From Acidobacteriota bacterium (GTDB lineage: Bacteria > Acidobacteriota > Terriglobia > UBA7540), in contig CADDZC010000012.1 of assembly GCA_902812365.1 (NCBI GenBank), positions 1 through 64,000 on the forward strand: 64,000 nt of DNA. The letters run 5' to 3'. Below, piece after piece: positions 1 through 7,204 of the stretch. Both the position numbers and the translations under genes were made by a program. The notes under the pieces are model-generated. The model was not told the origin of the DNA, made no database searches, and saw only the letters and a list, made by a program, of their open reading frames with translations. Numbering within the stretch: the first letter of the stretch is position 1; each line of letters starts with the position of its first letter.

Positions 1-116
1 GCGGCGGCGGCGAGCAGCACGGCCGCGAACCGGCGGCCGGCGCCGAAGCGCGGGGCGCGGAGGCGAGCCGGATGCCCCAGCTTCACGCCGCCCCCGCTCT
101 GTGCTCCGTTATCCAT
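1..116 (-). CDS. N-terminal fragment of a possible exported or membrane protein (cut by window edge)
   Basis: An ATG at 116 opens a minus-strand frame that stays open to the window edge (38 codons). The translation has an arginine-rich stretch followed by a hydrophobic run (RRFAAVLLAAA), which resembles a signal peptide or first membrane segment. It starts 51 bases after the lytic transglycosylase stop on the same strand, so it could be the next gene of that operon. No family can be named from so little sequence, and the frame could be fortuitous in GC-rich DNA. Confidence 0.3.
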   Translation of the reverse strand, partial: MDNGAQSGGGVKLGHPARLRAPRFGAGRRFAAVLLAAA

Positions 117-167
117 GGGAGATGCCACCCGGATGATTCCGGAAGCGCCGGCGCGCCCTTCGGCCGG

Positions 168-908
168 CTATTGCTCAAAATGGATGACGCCGGCCGCGTC
201 CACGTAACGGTAAATCGGCGCGGCGCTGGCCACGGGTCGCGCCGGCTGCGAATCTTGCAAGCGGTTCCGCCTTGAACCTGAAAGAGCTCTCCCAGGCTTC
301 GCCCCGCTTCGCTCAAGGCGCGATCCTGCCCGATAAAGCGAAGTCACCTTGGCGACGTAGCGCCGAGTTTCACGAATGGGAGGAATGCCGTGGGCTCTCA
401 GCACCGAGTTCTCGCCCGCATTATAAGCCGCGAGTGAGAGCGGCACATCGCCCTGGAAACGGTTGAGCAGGTAATTCAAATAGGTTACGCCGCCCTCGAT
501 ATTCTCGCGGGCGTCGAACGGATTCCGCACGCCAAACCGCTCGGCCGTCGCGGGGATTAACTGCATCAATCCCAGGGCGCCTTTGGGCGAGACGGCGCGA
601 GGGTCGAAGCCGGATTCCACCCGTATGATGGCGTGAATCAGATTGGGGTCGAGCTGAAACCGGCCGGCAGTGCGCTCGATGACGGAGGAAATATCCGGAG
701 AAGGCCGAGCCGCGGTGAACGAGGAAGCAGCTCCCGCGCTCCGCGAGCCGAACGGCCCTTCCGGCAGGTTGATGTAGATTTTGCGGCCGTGCTCATCGAC
801 GACGACCGACAGGTGCGCTGCCTCAGCCGAACGGGGCGTTCCCACCACACCCGCCATCGTCGCCCCGGCCAGCAGGGCGGCGACTCTGCGCTTGAAGGTC
901 TGACGCAT
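168..908 (-). CDS. Exported lytic transglycosylase (SLT domain)
   Basis: A 246-residue protein that should cleave the MurNAc-GlcNAc bond of peptidoglycan in the periplasm. Residues 1-30 form a signal peptide (basic start, hydrophobic core, ending near SAEAA). The Slt fold covers roughly 75-190: catalytic Glu98 in RVESGF, then GLMQLIPAT (113-121) and AAYNAGE (160-166), the three standard motifs. A short DEHGRKIYIN segment follows the signal peptide and a similar IYRYVDAAGVIHF segment closes the protein. Both resemble the DUF4124-type strand found at the ends of some transglycosylases, so the catalytic domain appears bracketed by related small modules. The gene is transcribed away from the sugar-transferase gene at 1254. 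Family assignment is firm; the exact subfamily is not. Confidence 0.9.
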   Translation of the reverse strand: MRQTFKRRVAALLAGATMAGVVGTPRSAEAAHLSVVVDEHGRKIYINLPEGPFGSRSAGAASSFTAARPSPDISSVIERTAGRFQLDPNLIHAIIRVESGFDPRAVSPKGALGLMQLIPATAERFGVRNPFDARENIEGGVTYLNYLLNRFQGDVPLSLAAYNAGENSVLRAHGIPPIRETRRYVAKVTSLYRAGSRLERSGAKPGRALSGSRRNRLQDSQPARPVASAAPIYRYVDAAGVIHFEQ

Positions 909-1253
909 TGAGCGACCAGTTCCGCCGCGGCGGAACGTGAAAACTCATCCCCTCCCTTGCCTCACGCCGCCGATCCTGCTCTGGTGCGACGGCGCTTCCG
1001 AAAGGGCTGCTCTGATGCGCTCCCCTATCGGCAGGAGTATATCACCGCCGGAGAACGCTACCAAAGCCTTTTTCCGCCGTAGCCGTTCGCCTCCTCATTC
1101 ATTATCGTCAGTCCGGCGACACGGCTGAACTTCGCGGTGTCCTGAGCTTGACCCGTCCCTGCCCGCTGTCATAGCATCCCCAACGGGGGCCGCCCGGGGC
1201 GGCGCCGCGACGCGCCAGTCTGAGGGCGCGGCGACGCAGCCTCCCCGCCACCC
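909..1253. other. Divergent intergenic region
   Basis: 345 bases separate the starts of the transglycosylase (minus) and the sugar transferase (plus), so both promoters should lie here. Apart from the weak promoter-like match at 1149-1178 I see no structured element, repeat or convincing small gene. Short open frames here lack ribosome-binding sites. Confidence 0.5.
1149..1178 (+). promoter_or_regulatory. Weak sigma70-like promoter candidate
   Basis: TTGACC at 1149-1154 and TAGCAT at 1173-1178, 18 bases apart, about 75 bases upstream of the sugar-transferase start. The -35 matches 5 of 6 and the -10 matches 4 of 6 bases. Matches of this quality arise by chance. Confidence 0.25.
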
Positions 1254-3236
1254 GTGATCATGACAGCGCGAGCAGTCCGATCTTACCTCGTTCGCCTGGC
1301 GTTCGACGTCGTCCTGCTGGCCGGGGTGGCCGCCTCGAGTTATGCCGCGCGGCAGCTCCTGACCGTGCCCGGCCATTCACTCCTGCCGCTCCGCGCTTAC
1401 TTGCCCTTTTTGATCCTGATGGGAGTGATCTGGCTCGTGCTCCTGAATGCCCGCGGGATGTATGGCTGCACGGACACGGCACCCGCGGCGGCCTGGCTGC
1501 GCCAAGTCGTGCAGATCGATTACCATTTTCTTCTGGCGGTCGCCCTGATTTCGTTCCTGCTGCGCCTGACGGAGACGAACCGCTTCATCTTTGCGTCCTT
1601 CACCGCGCTGGCCAACCTGGTTCTGTGGATGACCCGGCGCCACCCTCCATTCTTCCTTGCCGCTCGCCGGCGCGAGACCGGCGGGGCGGCGGCTCCGGCG
1701 TTCCCGCCGCCCGGAGCGCCGTACGAATGGGGCGGCGCCGAGTCCTCAAAAGCGCTTGAGGCCCCCTCGGCCGCGGTTTCGTTCCGCCCGCGGGCTGTGC
1801 CTGTGGCCTCCATGGATGACGTCGCCTTCAGTATGCTCCGGGTTCGTTCCCTCAGCCGATCGCTGACCTGGCTGGCGGCCGACATGCTGGCGGTGATCGG
1901 AGCGTTTGCGGCGGCCTATGTTCTGCGTCGCCGCCTGCCCGTCGGGCACGCCGCTGCCGGCCTGTTGCGCGAGCATCTGCCTTTGTTGGCGGCGGCCCTG
2001 CCGATGTTGGCAGCGAGTTTTTTTCACTTTCGCCTTTACGACTACGTTCCGGTGCAGGCGTTTCGCGAGGAGGCGAGCCGGCTCGGGCGCGCGCTTTTGT
2101 GGGGCTGGATGGCGCTGCTCGCCCTCATTTTCTGCCTCCGCTATGAGCTGACCAACCGGCTGTTTCTGGGACTGTTTTTCCTTCTCTGCTACTTTTTCGT
2201 GATCGCCGAGCGGCGCCTGATCCGTGAGCTGAGGTTTCGATGGCGGCCGATGACCGAGCATAAATTCCATAATGTCGTCATTGCGGGCGGAGGCGAGCCG
2301 GCGCGAACGGTCGCCGAGGCCCTCGAGCGGCATCGCTCAGCGGGGCTGCGTGTGCTCGGTTATATTGCTGAAAACAGCCCCTCGACGGCCCCGCCGGGCG
2401 GTCCGGTGTTGGGGAGGCTCGAGAACTTCGCCGAAGTGATGAAGTCCCAGCCCGTGGATGGCGTTGTTTTCGTTCTGTCCGACCGCCCGGCGGCCGCGGT
2501 CGAGCGCGCTCTGTCCTACTGCTTTCAGGTGGGACTCCAACCCTGGATTTACGCCCCCCAGGCGGGCGTACCGGCCGGGTTTCTCCGCGTGCAGCAGTCT
2601 TCGGAGATGAATTTCCTCACCTTTCCCGTCACCCCGCAAACGGACGCCCAGCGGATACTGAAGCGAGTTTTTGATTTTTTCGTGGCCCTCGCAGCCCTGG
2701 TTTTGCTCGCGCCCCTGCTGCTGATCGTCGCGGCGCTGATTCGCCTCGAATCGGAGGGGCCGGCGATCTTTCGCCAGCAGCGGGTGGGCTTGAACGGCCG
2801 GCGATTCACACTCTACAAATTCCGCACCATGCGGGCGGGCGCGGAACAGTTGAAGGAGCAACTGTCGCATCGCAATGAACTGGACGGCCCGGTCTTCAAA
2901 ATCCGCGACGATCCGCGGGTGACGCGCGCGGGCCGGTTCCTGCGCCGCACCAGCCTCGACGAGCTTCCCCAGCTCCTCAACGTCCTGCTCGGCGACATGA
3001 GCCTGGTGGGGCCGCGCCCGCCGCTGCCCGACGAGGTTGAACGGTACGAATTGTGGCAGCGCCGCCGCCTCAGCATGAAACCCGGCCTGACCTGCCTGTG
3101 GCAGGTGAGCGGGCGCAACCGGCTCGATTTCCGCACCTGGATGGAGCTGGACCTGCGCTATATTGATCACTGGTCCTGGATGATGGATTTGAAAATCCTG
3201 CTGCGCACTGTCCCCGCCATGTTTCAGGGGCAATGA
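1254..3236 (+). CDS. Polyprenyl-phosphate sugar phosphotransferase with duplicated N-terminal membrane domain
   Basis: 660 residues; should transfer a sugar-1-phosphate to undecaprenyl phosphate at the inner membrane to start a polysaccharide repeat unit. The C-terminal third is a complete bacterial sugar transferase domain: a membrane segment at KRVFDFF, then FRQQRVG, YKFRTM, RRTSLDELPQLLNV, GDMSLVGPRP and LWQVSGRN. A Rossmann-like domain (VVIAGGGEPA) starts near 341. The unusual part is the N-terminus. Residues 11-127 and 205-318 look like two copies of the same four-helix domain, each with an R-x-Y motif after helix 2 (RGMY 67-70; RLYDY 260-264) and a TNR motif before helix 4 (108-110; 300-302) at nearly equal spacing. 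Typical members have one copy and about 460-480 residues. GTG 1254 is used; ATG 1260 is also possible. An internal ATG at 1812 would give a normal-length enzyme. gmd follows 99 bases downstream. Confidence 0.85.
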   Translation: MIMTARAVRSYLVRLAFDVVLLAGVAASSYAARQLLTVPGHSLLPLRAYLPFLILMGVIWLVLLNARGMYGCTDTAPAAAWLRQVVQIDYHFLLAVALISFLLRLTETNRFIFASFTALANLVLWMTRRHPPFFLAARRRETGGAAAPAFPPPGAPYEWGGAESSKALEAPSAAVSFRPRAVPVASMDDVAFSMLRVRSLSRSLTWLAADMLAVIGAFAAAYVLRRRLPVGHAAAGLLREHLPLLAAALPMLAASFFHFRLYDYVPVQAFREEASRLGRALLWGWMALLALIFCLRYELTNRLFLGLFFLLCYFFVIAERRLIRELRFRWRPMTEHKFHNVVIAGGGEPARTVAEALERHRSAGLRVLGYIAENSPSTAPPGGPVLGRLENFAEVMKSQPVDGVVFVLSDRPAAAVERALSYCFQVGLQPWIYAPQAGVPAGFLRVQQSSEMNFLTFPVTPQTDAQRILKRVFDFFVALAALVLLAPLLLIVAALIRLESEGPAIFRQQRVGLNGRRFTLYKFRTMRAGAEQLKEQLSHRNELDGPVFKIRDDPRVTRAGRFLRRTSLDELPQLLNVLLGDMSLVGPRPPLPDEVERYELWQRRRLSMKPGLTCLWQVSGRNRLDFRTWMELDLRYIDHWSWMMDLKILLRTVPAMFQGQ

Positions 3237-3335
3237 AGCCGGCCGGGTTCCGCGGGACGGGTTTCGCAAGGCGCGGCGAATGGCGGCGCCGCCGCGGCCG
3301 GGGGAAAGCGTCATCGATTCCGCCTCGAGGTCGGT

Positions 3336-4337
3336 ATGGGCAAGCGAGCTTTGATTACGGGAATCACCGGGCAGGACGGCTCCTATCTGGCCGAGTTCCT
3401 GCTGCAGAAGGGATACCGGGTCTTTGGGCTGATCCGGCGCTCGAGCACCATCAATTTTGAGCGGCTGGCCCACCTGCAGGACCGGATCGACTTGATTCCC
3501 GGCGATCTGCTGGATCAGAACTCGCTCATTACGGCGCTCCAGGAGAGCGAGGCGGACGAGGTTTACAACCTCGCCTCCCAGTCGTTCGTCCCGACGTCGT
3601 GGAACCAGCCGGTGCTGACCGGCGAATTCACGGCGCTCGGCGTGACCCGAATGCTGGAAGCGGTGCGGGTGGTGAATCCGCGCATCCGGTTCTACCAGGC
3701 TTCGTCGAGCGAAATGTTCGGCATGGTGCGCGAGACGCCGCAGAGCGAGAAGACGCAGTTTTACCCTCGCAGCCCTTACGGCGTCGCCAAACTGTACGGC
3801 CATTGGATCACCGTCAACTATCGTGAAAGTTACAACCTCTTTGCCTGCTCGGGCATTCTTTTCAACCACGAATCGCCGCGGCGCGGGCTCGAGTTTGTGA
3901 CCCGCAAGGTGAGTTACGGCGCGGCGCGCATCAAGCTCGGCCTGGATCGCCATTTGCGGATGGGCAACCTGGACGCCGAGCGCGATTGGGGGTTTGCCGG
4001 CGACTACGTCCAGGCCATGTGGCGCATGCTCCAGCAGGACGAGCCGCGGGATTACGTCATCGGTACCGGGGTCACGCACTCGGTGCGGCGGCTGCTCGAG
4101 GTCGCTTTCGAGCGCGTGGGCCTCGATTATCACCAGCACGTGGAAACGGATTCCCGCCTGCTGCGGCCGGCCGAAGTTCACCATCTGTGCGCCGACCCCA
4201 CGAAAGCCCGGCGGGAGCTCGGCTGGGAGCCGGCCGTCTCCTTTGAGCAACTCGTTGCCATGATGGTGGACGCCGATCTGGCGCGCCTTCAATCGAACTC
4301 CGCTCAGGCGGCGCCGGTCGCGCCGGGCATCTTATGA
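3336..4337 (+). CDS. gmd: GDP-mannose 4,6-dehydratase
   Basis: 333 residues, an extended-SDR enzyme converting GDP-D-mannose to GDP-4-keto-6-deoxy-D-mannose in the cytoplasm. The Rossmann start is [15 protein letters not shown] near residue 7. The catalytic set is visible as QASSSEMFG (Ser/Glu) and [12 protein letters not shown] (Tyr-x-x-x-Lys), with the family motif FNHESPRRG. Length and motifs match Gmd. ATG 3336 follows a GAGG ribosome-binding site. The stop overlaps the rmd start by 4 bases, so the two are translationally coupled; together with the preceding sugar transferase they form a plus-strand unit supplying a 6-deoxyhexose for the polysaccharide. Confidence 0.95.
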   Translation: MGKRALITGITGQDGSYLAEFLLQKGYRVFGLIRRSSTINFERLAHLQDRIDLIPGDLLDQNSLITALQESEADEVYNLASQSFVPTSWNQPVLTGEFTALGVTRMLEAVRVVNPRIRFYQASSSEMFGMVRETPQSEKTQFYPRSPYGVAKLYGHWITVNYRESYNLFACSGILFNHESPRRGLEFVTRKVSYGAARIKLGLDRHLRMGNLDAERDWGFAGDYVQAMWRMLQQDEPRDYVIGTGVTHSVRRLLEVAFERVGLDYHQHVETDSRLLRPAEVHHLCADPTKARRELGWEPAVSFEQLVAMMVDADLARLQSNSAQAAPVAPGIL

Positions 4338-5287
4338 CCAGTCTGGTCACCGGCGGGGCGGGGTTCGCCGGCTCTCATCTGGTGGACTATCTGCTCGCCC
4401 AAGGGCACGAGGTGACCGTTCTGGCGCGCCGGCGTGAGAGCCTCCGCCATTTGGAGCACGCTCTGCCCCACCTTCGCGTCGAAGAAGGCGACCTGCTCGA
4501 TGCGGAGCGCATCCGAGGGTTGCTGGGCGAAACTCGTCCCGAGCGATTGTTTCACTTGGCCGCGCTTTCCTCGCCCCTCGAGTCCGTGGCGCGTCCCCGC
4601 CTGGCCTATGAAATCAACTTGGTCGGCACGCTCAATCTGCTCGACGCCTGGCGCCAGGCGGGCTTTGACAGCCGCTGTCTCCTCGTCAGCTCGTCCCAGG
4701 TGTACGGCGCGGTGCCGGAAGCGAGCTTGCCGGCCCGCGAGCATCTGCCGCTCCATCCGCTCAACCCCTATGCCGCCAGCAAAGCGGCGGCCGAACTGGT
4801 GGGCCTTCAGTTTGTCGAAAGTTACGGGCTGCCCGTGATCCGAGTGCGGCCCTTCAATCACACCGGGCCTCGCCAGGAGCCAACGTTCGTCTGCTCCTAT
4901 TTTGCCCGCCAGTTGGCGGAAATCGAGCGCGGGCTGCGGCCGGCTGTCCTTGAAACCGGTGATCTCGAGCCGCGGCGTGACTTCAGCGACGTGCGGGACA
5001 TCGTGCGGGGCTACGCCATGCTCCTTGAAGGCGGCCGCCCGGGGGAGGTCTATCAACTGTGCTCGGGCCGCCCGGTGTCCGTCCGGAGTATCCTCGAGAC
5101 GCTGCTGGCCATGACCCACCGATCCGTCGAGGTTCGAGTTGACTCCTCCCGGCTCCGGCCGGGCGAGGTGGCAGTGACGTGGGGGGACGCGGCCAAGGCC
5201 GAGCAGGAGGTGGGATGGAGACCTCAATACCGACTGGAGGAGACTCTGCGGGACTTAAAGGAGTATTGGGAGGCGCGGGTGGGGTGA
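4334..5287 (+). CDS. rmd: GDP-4-keto-6-deoxy-D-mannose reductase (Rmd-like SDR)
   Basis: 317 residues; NAD(P)-dependent epimerase/dehydratase fold with [13 protein letters not shown] at the N-terminus, VSSSQVYG, the catalytic [11 protein letters not shown] (Tyr-x-x-x-Lys) and [10 protein letters not shown], the pattern of GDP-6-deoxy-D-mannose reductases. It probably reduces the Gmd product to GDP-D-rhamnose. Overlap with gmd (ATGA) makes the assignment stronger than sequence alone, because a Gmd product needs a reductase or epimerase-reductase. A GDP-L-fucose synthase is less likely, since the FNHTGPRQ pattern fits Rmd better. Confidence 0.85.
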   Translation: MTSLVTGGAGFAGSHLVDYLLAQGHEVTVLARRRESLRHLEHALPHLRVEEGDLLDAERIRGLLGETRPERLFHLAALSSPLESVARPRLAYEINLVGTLNLLDAWRQAGFDSRCLLVSSSQVYGAVPEASLPAREHLPLHPLNPYAASKAAAELVGLQFVESYGLPVIRVRPFNHTGPRQEPTFVCSYFARQLAEIERGLRPAVLETGDLEPRRDFSDVRDIVRGYAMLLEGGRPGEVYQLCSGRPVSVRSILETLLAMTHRSVEVRVDSSRLRPGEVAVTWGDAAKAEQEVGWRPQYRLEETLRDLKEYWEARVG

Positions 5288-5356
5288 GCGGGCCGCCGGG
5301 GAGCAGTGGTTTTTGGGGCCGCCGGGCGCACCAAGGAGGCTGGGCCAGCAAAATCT

Positions 5357-5376
5357 GCTTGACAACAACCTGTAAG
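5357..5376 (-). repeat. Inverted copy of the TTGTTG repeat
   Basis: Read on the minus strand this is CTTACAGGTTGTTGTCAAGC, close to the copy at 5724-5742 (CACTATGTTGTTGACAT) but in the opposite orientation. On the plus strand its TTGACA doubles as the -35 of a promoter candidate. Confidence 0.4.
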
Positions 5377-5388
5377 TGTAGATATATC
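5359..5388 (+). promoter_or_regulatory. Sigma70-like promoter candidate
   Basis: Perfect TTGACA at 5359-5364, then an AT-rich ATATAT run at 5382-5387 (17-base gap) or TATATC at 5383-5388 (18-base gap). It reads toward the structured repeats and the gene at 5881. If used, the transcript would carry a leader of nearly 490 bases containing all the hairpins listed below. Confidence 0.4.
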
Positions 5389-5443
5389 TCAGTTAATGTA
5401 TCCACATGGCTTCATCCTCCCCGGAAGCCGCCCGAAATCGAGC

Positions 5444-5507
5444 GGGCAAAAATCGAGGGTTGCGGTTGGGAGGGGAGAGGAACCGCAAAACATCTTTATT
5501 TTTGCCC
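5444..5507 (+). promoter_or_regulatory. Two-tier perfect hairpin
   Basis: The outer arms GGGCAAAAAT (5444-5453) and ATTTTTGCCC (5498-5507) are exact reverse complements. Inside them TTGCGGTT (5460-5467) and AACCGCAA (5481-5488) are also exact reverse complements, around the purine-only 13-base loop GGGAGGGGAGAGG. Two nested perfect stems of 10 and 8 bp are unlikely by chance and suggest a folded RNA or a protein-binding DNA palindrome. The loop is Shine-Dalgarno-like. Confidence 0.6.
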
Positions 5508-5511
5508 ATCA

Positions 5512-5568
5512 AAGCCACTATGTTGTTGTAAATAAGCAACCTAGTGGCTTCGCTGCAAAAACGAAGCC
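5512..5568 (+). promoter_or_regulatory. Two overlapping, mutually exclusive hairpins
   Basis: Hairpin one pairs AAGCCACTATGTTG (5512-5525) with CAACCTAGTGGCTT (5537-5550): 14 positions with one mismatch and an 11-base loop. Hairpin two pairs GGCTTCG (5546-5552) with CGAAGCC (5562-5568) around a 9-base loop. They share 5546-5550, so only one can form at a time, which is an attenuator-like arrangement. The 5' arm of hairpin one is also the first copy of the repeat described at 5514-5742. Confidence 0.5.
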
Positions 5569-5742
5569 GCTAAGTTATTGAAAACACGTAAAGGGGTCGC
5601 GTGAAAGCCACTAGATTATTGAAAACGCGGAGTTTAAATCCAATGGCCGCCCCTGAAGATTGCTGTAACTTGTTGAAAAATCGAGACCGGGATAGGCGAG
5701 GCCGGAAACCGCCGGCACCGAAACCCACTATGTTGTTGACAT
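5514..5742 (+). repeat. Cluster of five degenerate ~20-bp direct repeats
   Basis: Copies begin at 5514 (GCCACTATGTTGTTGTAAAT), 5566 (GCCGCTAAGTTATTGAAAAC), 5607 (GCCACTAGATTATTGAAAAC), 5662 (GCTGTAACTTGTTGAAAAA) and 5724 (CCCACTATGTTGTTGACAT). Shared pattern: GCCRCTA, two variable bases, TTRTTGAAAA. Start-to-start spacing is about 52, 41, 55 and 62 bases, too irregular for CRISPR or phased operators. Similar single units occur at 54346-54366 and 63885-63903, both outside genes. Confidence 0.6.
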
Positions 5743-5880
5743 CTCGATGGTTAGCCATGAAACTCGGATTCGGCGCCGCGTCGATCCCCCCTGACCCTGC
5801 TAAAGCGGCCGCCGTGTCTGGCGGACCAAAATGACCTCGGCCTATACTTCAGGAGCCATCAGCCGCTTGGTGAGGAGCCC

Positions 5881-7185
5881 ATGAGGATTGAACTGAAAAC
5901 CCGAGCTTCCAAAATCGCCGCCACGGTGGTGATCGTCGCGATCTTTCTGGCGCTCGTGATCTCCTCCGCGCGCGCCTACTTGGCCTACATGGTATCGCGG
6001 ACGATCTCCATGTCCAACCTCGAACTGGCGTCGAAACTCGATCCTGACAACAGCGAGTATCACTGGAGGCTGGGCCGGATGTACCAGTATGGTCTGACCA
6101 CCGCGGATCCGGACCGCGCCGTGGCGGAGATCGAGCAAGCGATCCGCTTGAGTCCCTTCGACGCCCAGGCTTGGCTCGACCTGGGCGCCGCCGAGGAATT
6201 CCAAGGCCGCGTGGCGGACGCCGAGGCCTGTCTCCAGCGCGCCGACTATCTCGCCCCCAACCTGCCCGGATTCCAATGGGCTATCGGCAACTTTTTCCTG
6301 CTGCACGGCAACCTCACCGAGGCTTTCCGGCATTTTCGGGTGGTTCTGGCCGGCGATGACCGCTATGATTCGGTCATCTTCAATACCGCGTGGAAAGCTT
6401 CCGGGGAAGGCGACAAGATTCTGGCCCAGCTCATACCGCCCGAGATCGGCACCGAACTGAATTATCTCGATTTCCTTTTGAGTACGCGCCGGAATGCGGA
6501 GGCGGCGGCGGTATGGGCGCGCATTGCCAGCTCCGGGGAGGCGTTCCCGGCCGGCCGGCTTGCCGGTTACATTGACAGCCTGATCGGCGCCCGCCAGGCG
6601 GCGCGGGCCTATGACGTTTGGAATATCCTGCGCGGCAAGGGACTGATTCCGGCGACCGAGGAGGAGACGCCGCAGAATCTCGTGATCAATGGCGACTTTG
6701 AGGAGAATCCGCTCAACATGGGCTTTGACTGGCGCGTGGCGCCGGTAAACGGCGTGTACGTCGGGATCGATCGCACCACGTTTCATTCGGGAGGGCATTC
6801 GCTCCGCATCGAGTTCCCGGGGAACCAAAATCTCGATTACCACAACGTGTATGAGTACGTGCGGGTGGTGCCGGGCCGCTCCTATCGGCTGCACGCTTTT
6901 CTGAAAGCGGAGGGCATCACCAGCGACAGCGGCCCCCGCCTGGAAGTCCGCGACGCTTATGACCGCCGCCGGCTCGACACGTATTCCGAGATGCTGCTGG
7001 GAACCACGGAGGGGTGGTCGTCGCTCGGCGTGGCCTTCACGGCTCCGGCCGGGACCGACCTGGTGGCGGTCGGCATCGCCCGTGTGCCGAGCGAGAAGAT
7101 CGACAGCCAGATTGCCGGCAAGGTCTGGGTGGATGACGTCACTTTGGCACCGGCCATTCGGGGCTTGACGGAGGCGATCGAGTAG
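5881..7185 (+). CDS. Membrane-anchored TPR protein with C-terminal carbohydrate-binding-like domain
   Basis: 434 residues. A single membrane segment (about 12-33) anchors the protein with the bulk outside the cytoplasm. TPR-like helical repeats follow (LDPDNSEYHWRLGRMY, LSPFDAQAWLDLGAAEEF and others, about 45-260). The C-terminal part (about 265-425) starts NLVINGDFEENP, continues FHSGGHSLRIEF and ends KVWVDDVTLAP, the beta-sandwich pattern of CBM4/9-like modules. The likely role is scaffolding or polysaccharide contact during export; no catalytic motif is seen. ATG 5881 has a strong GAGGAG site. It converges on the O-antigen ligase gene, 19 bases away. Function is inferred from architecture and neighbours only. 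Confidence 0.75.
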   Translation: MRIELKTRASKIAATVVIVAIFLALVISSARAYLAYMVSRTISMSNLELASKLDPDNSEYHWRLGRMYQYGLTTADPDRAVAEIEQAIRLSPFDAQAWLDLGAAEEFQGRVADAEACLQRADYLAPNLPGFQWAIGNFFLLHGNLTEAFRHFRVVLAGDDRYDSVIFNTAWKASGEGDKILAQLIPPEIGTELNYLDFLLSTRRNAEAAAVWARIASSGEAFPAGRLAGYIDSLIGARQAARAYDVWNILRGKGLIPATEEETPQNLVINGDFEENPLNMGFDWRVAPVNGVYVGIDRTTFHSGGHSLRIEFPGNQNLDYHNVYEYVRVVPGRSYRLHAFLKAEGITSDSGPRLEVRDAYDRRRLDTYSEMLLGTTEGWSSLGVAFTAPAGTDLVAVGIARVPSEKIDSQIAGKVWVDDVTLAPAIRGLTEAIE

Positions 7186-7198
7186 CCCGCCGCCGGGC
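7185..7198. terminator. Small GC hairpin between convergent genes
   Basis: GCCCG (7185-7189) and CGGGC (7194-7198) can pair over a 4-base loop, in the 19-base gap between the convergent TPR and O-antigen ligase genes. There is no U-tract, so this is only a candidate bidirectional terminator. Confidence 0.25.
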
Positions 7199-7204
7199 AC
7201 GCCA

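Larger units (their letters stand above)
5288..5880. other. 593-base structured intergenic region
   Basis: No gene is supported here. The stretch is visibly more AT-rich than its surroundings. It contains a promoter-like site (5359-5388), a two-tier hairpin (5444-5507), two overlapping hairpins (5512-5568) and about five copies of a degenerate ~20-bp repeat ending in TTRTTGAAAA. It separates rmd from the TPR/carbohydrate-binding gene on the same strand. Confidence 0.8.

Noticed and set aside
2337-4292. A 651-codon minus-strand open frame opposite the sugar transferase and gmd
   Set aside because: It is antisense to two well-conserved genes, is rich in His/Arg/Gln without any motif, and has no ribosome-binding site. 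High GC keeps antisense frames open.
5512-5550. Integron attC site (GTTG/CAAC arms in a hairpin)
   Set aside because: The GTT and AAC elements are in the wrong order for attC and there is no integrase or cassette array.
5514-5742. CRISPR array
   Set aside because: Repeats are degenerate and spacing varies (about 41 to 62 bases start to start); no cas genes nearby.
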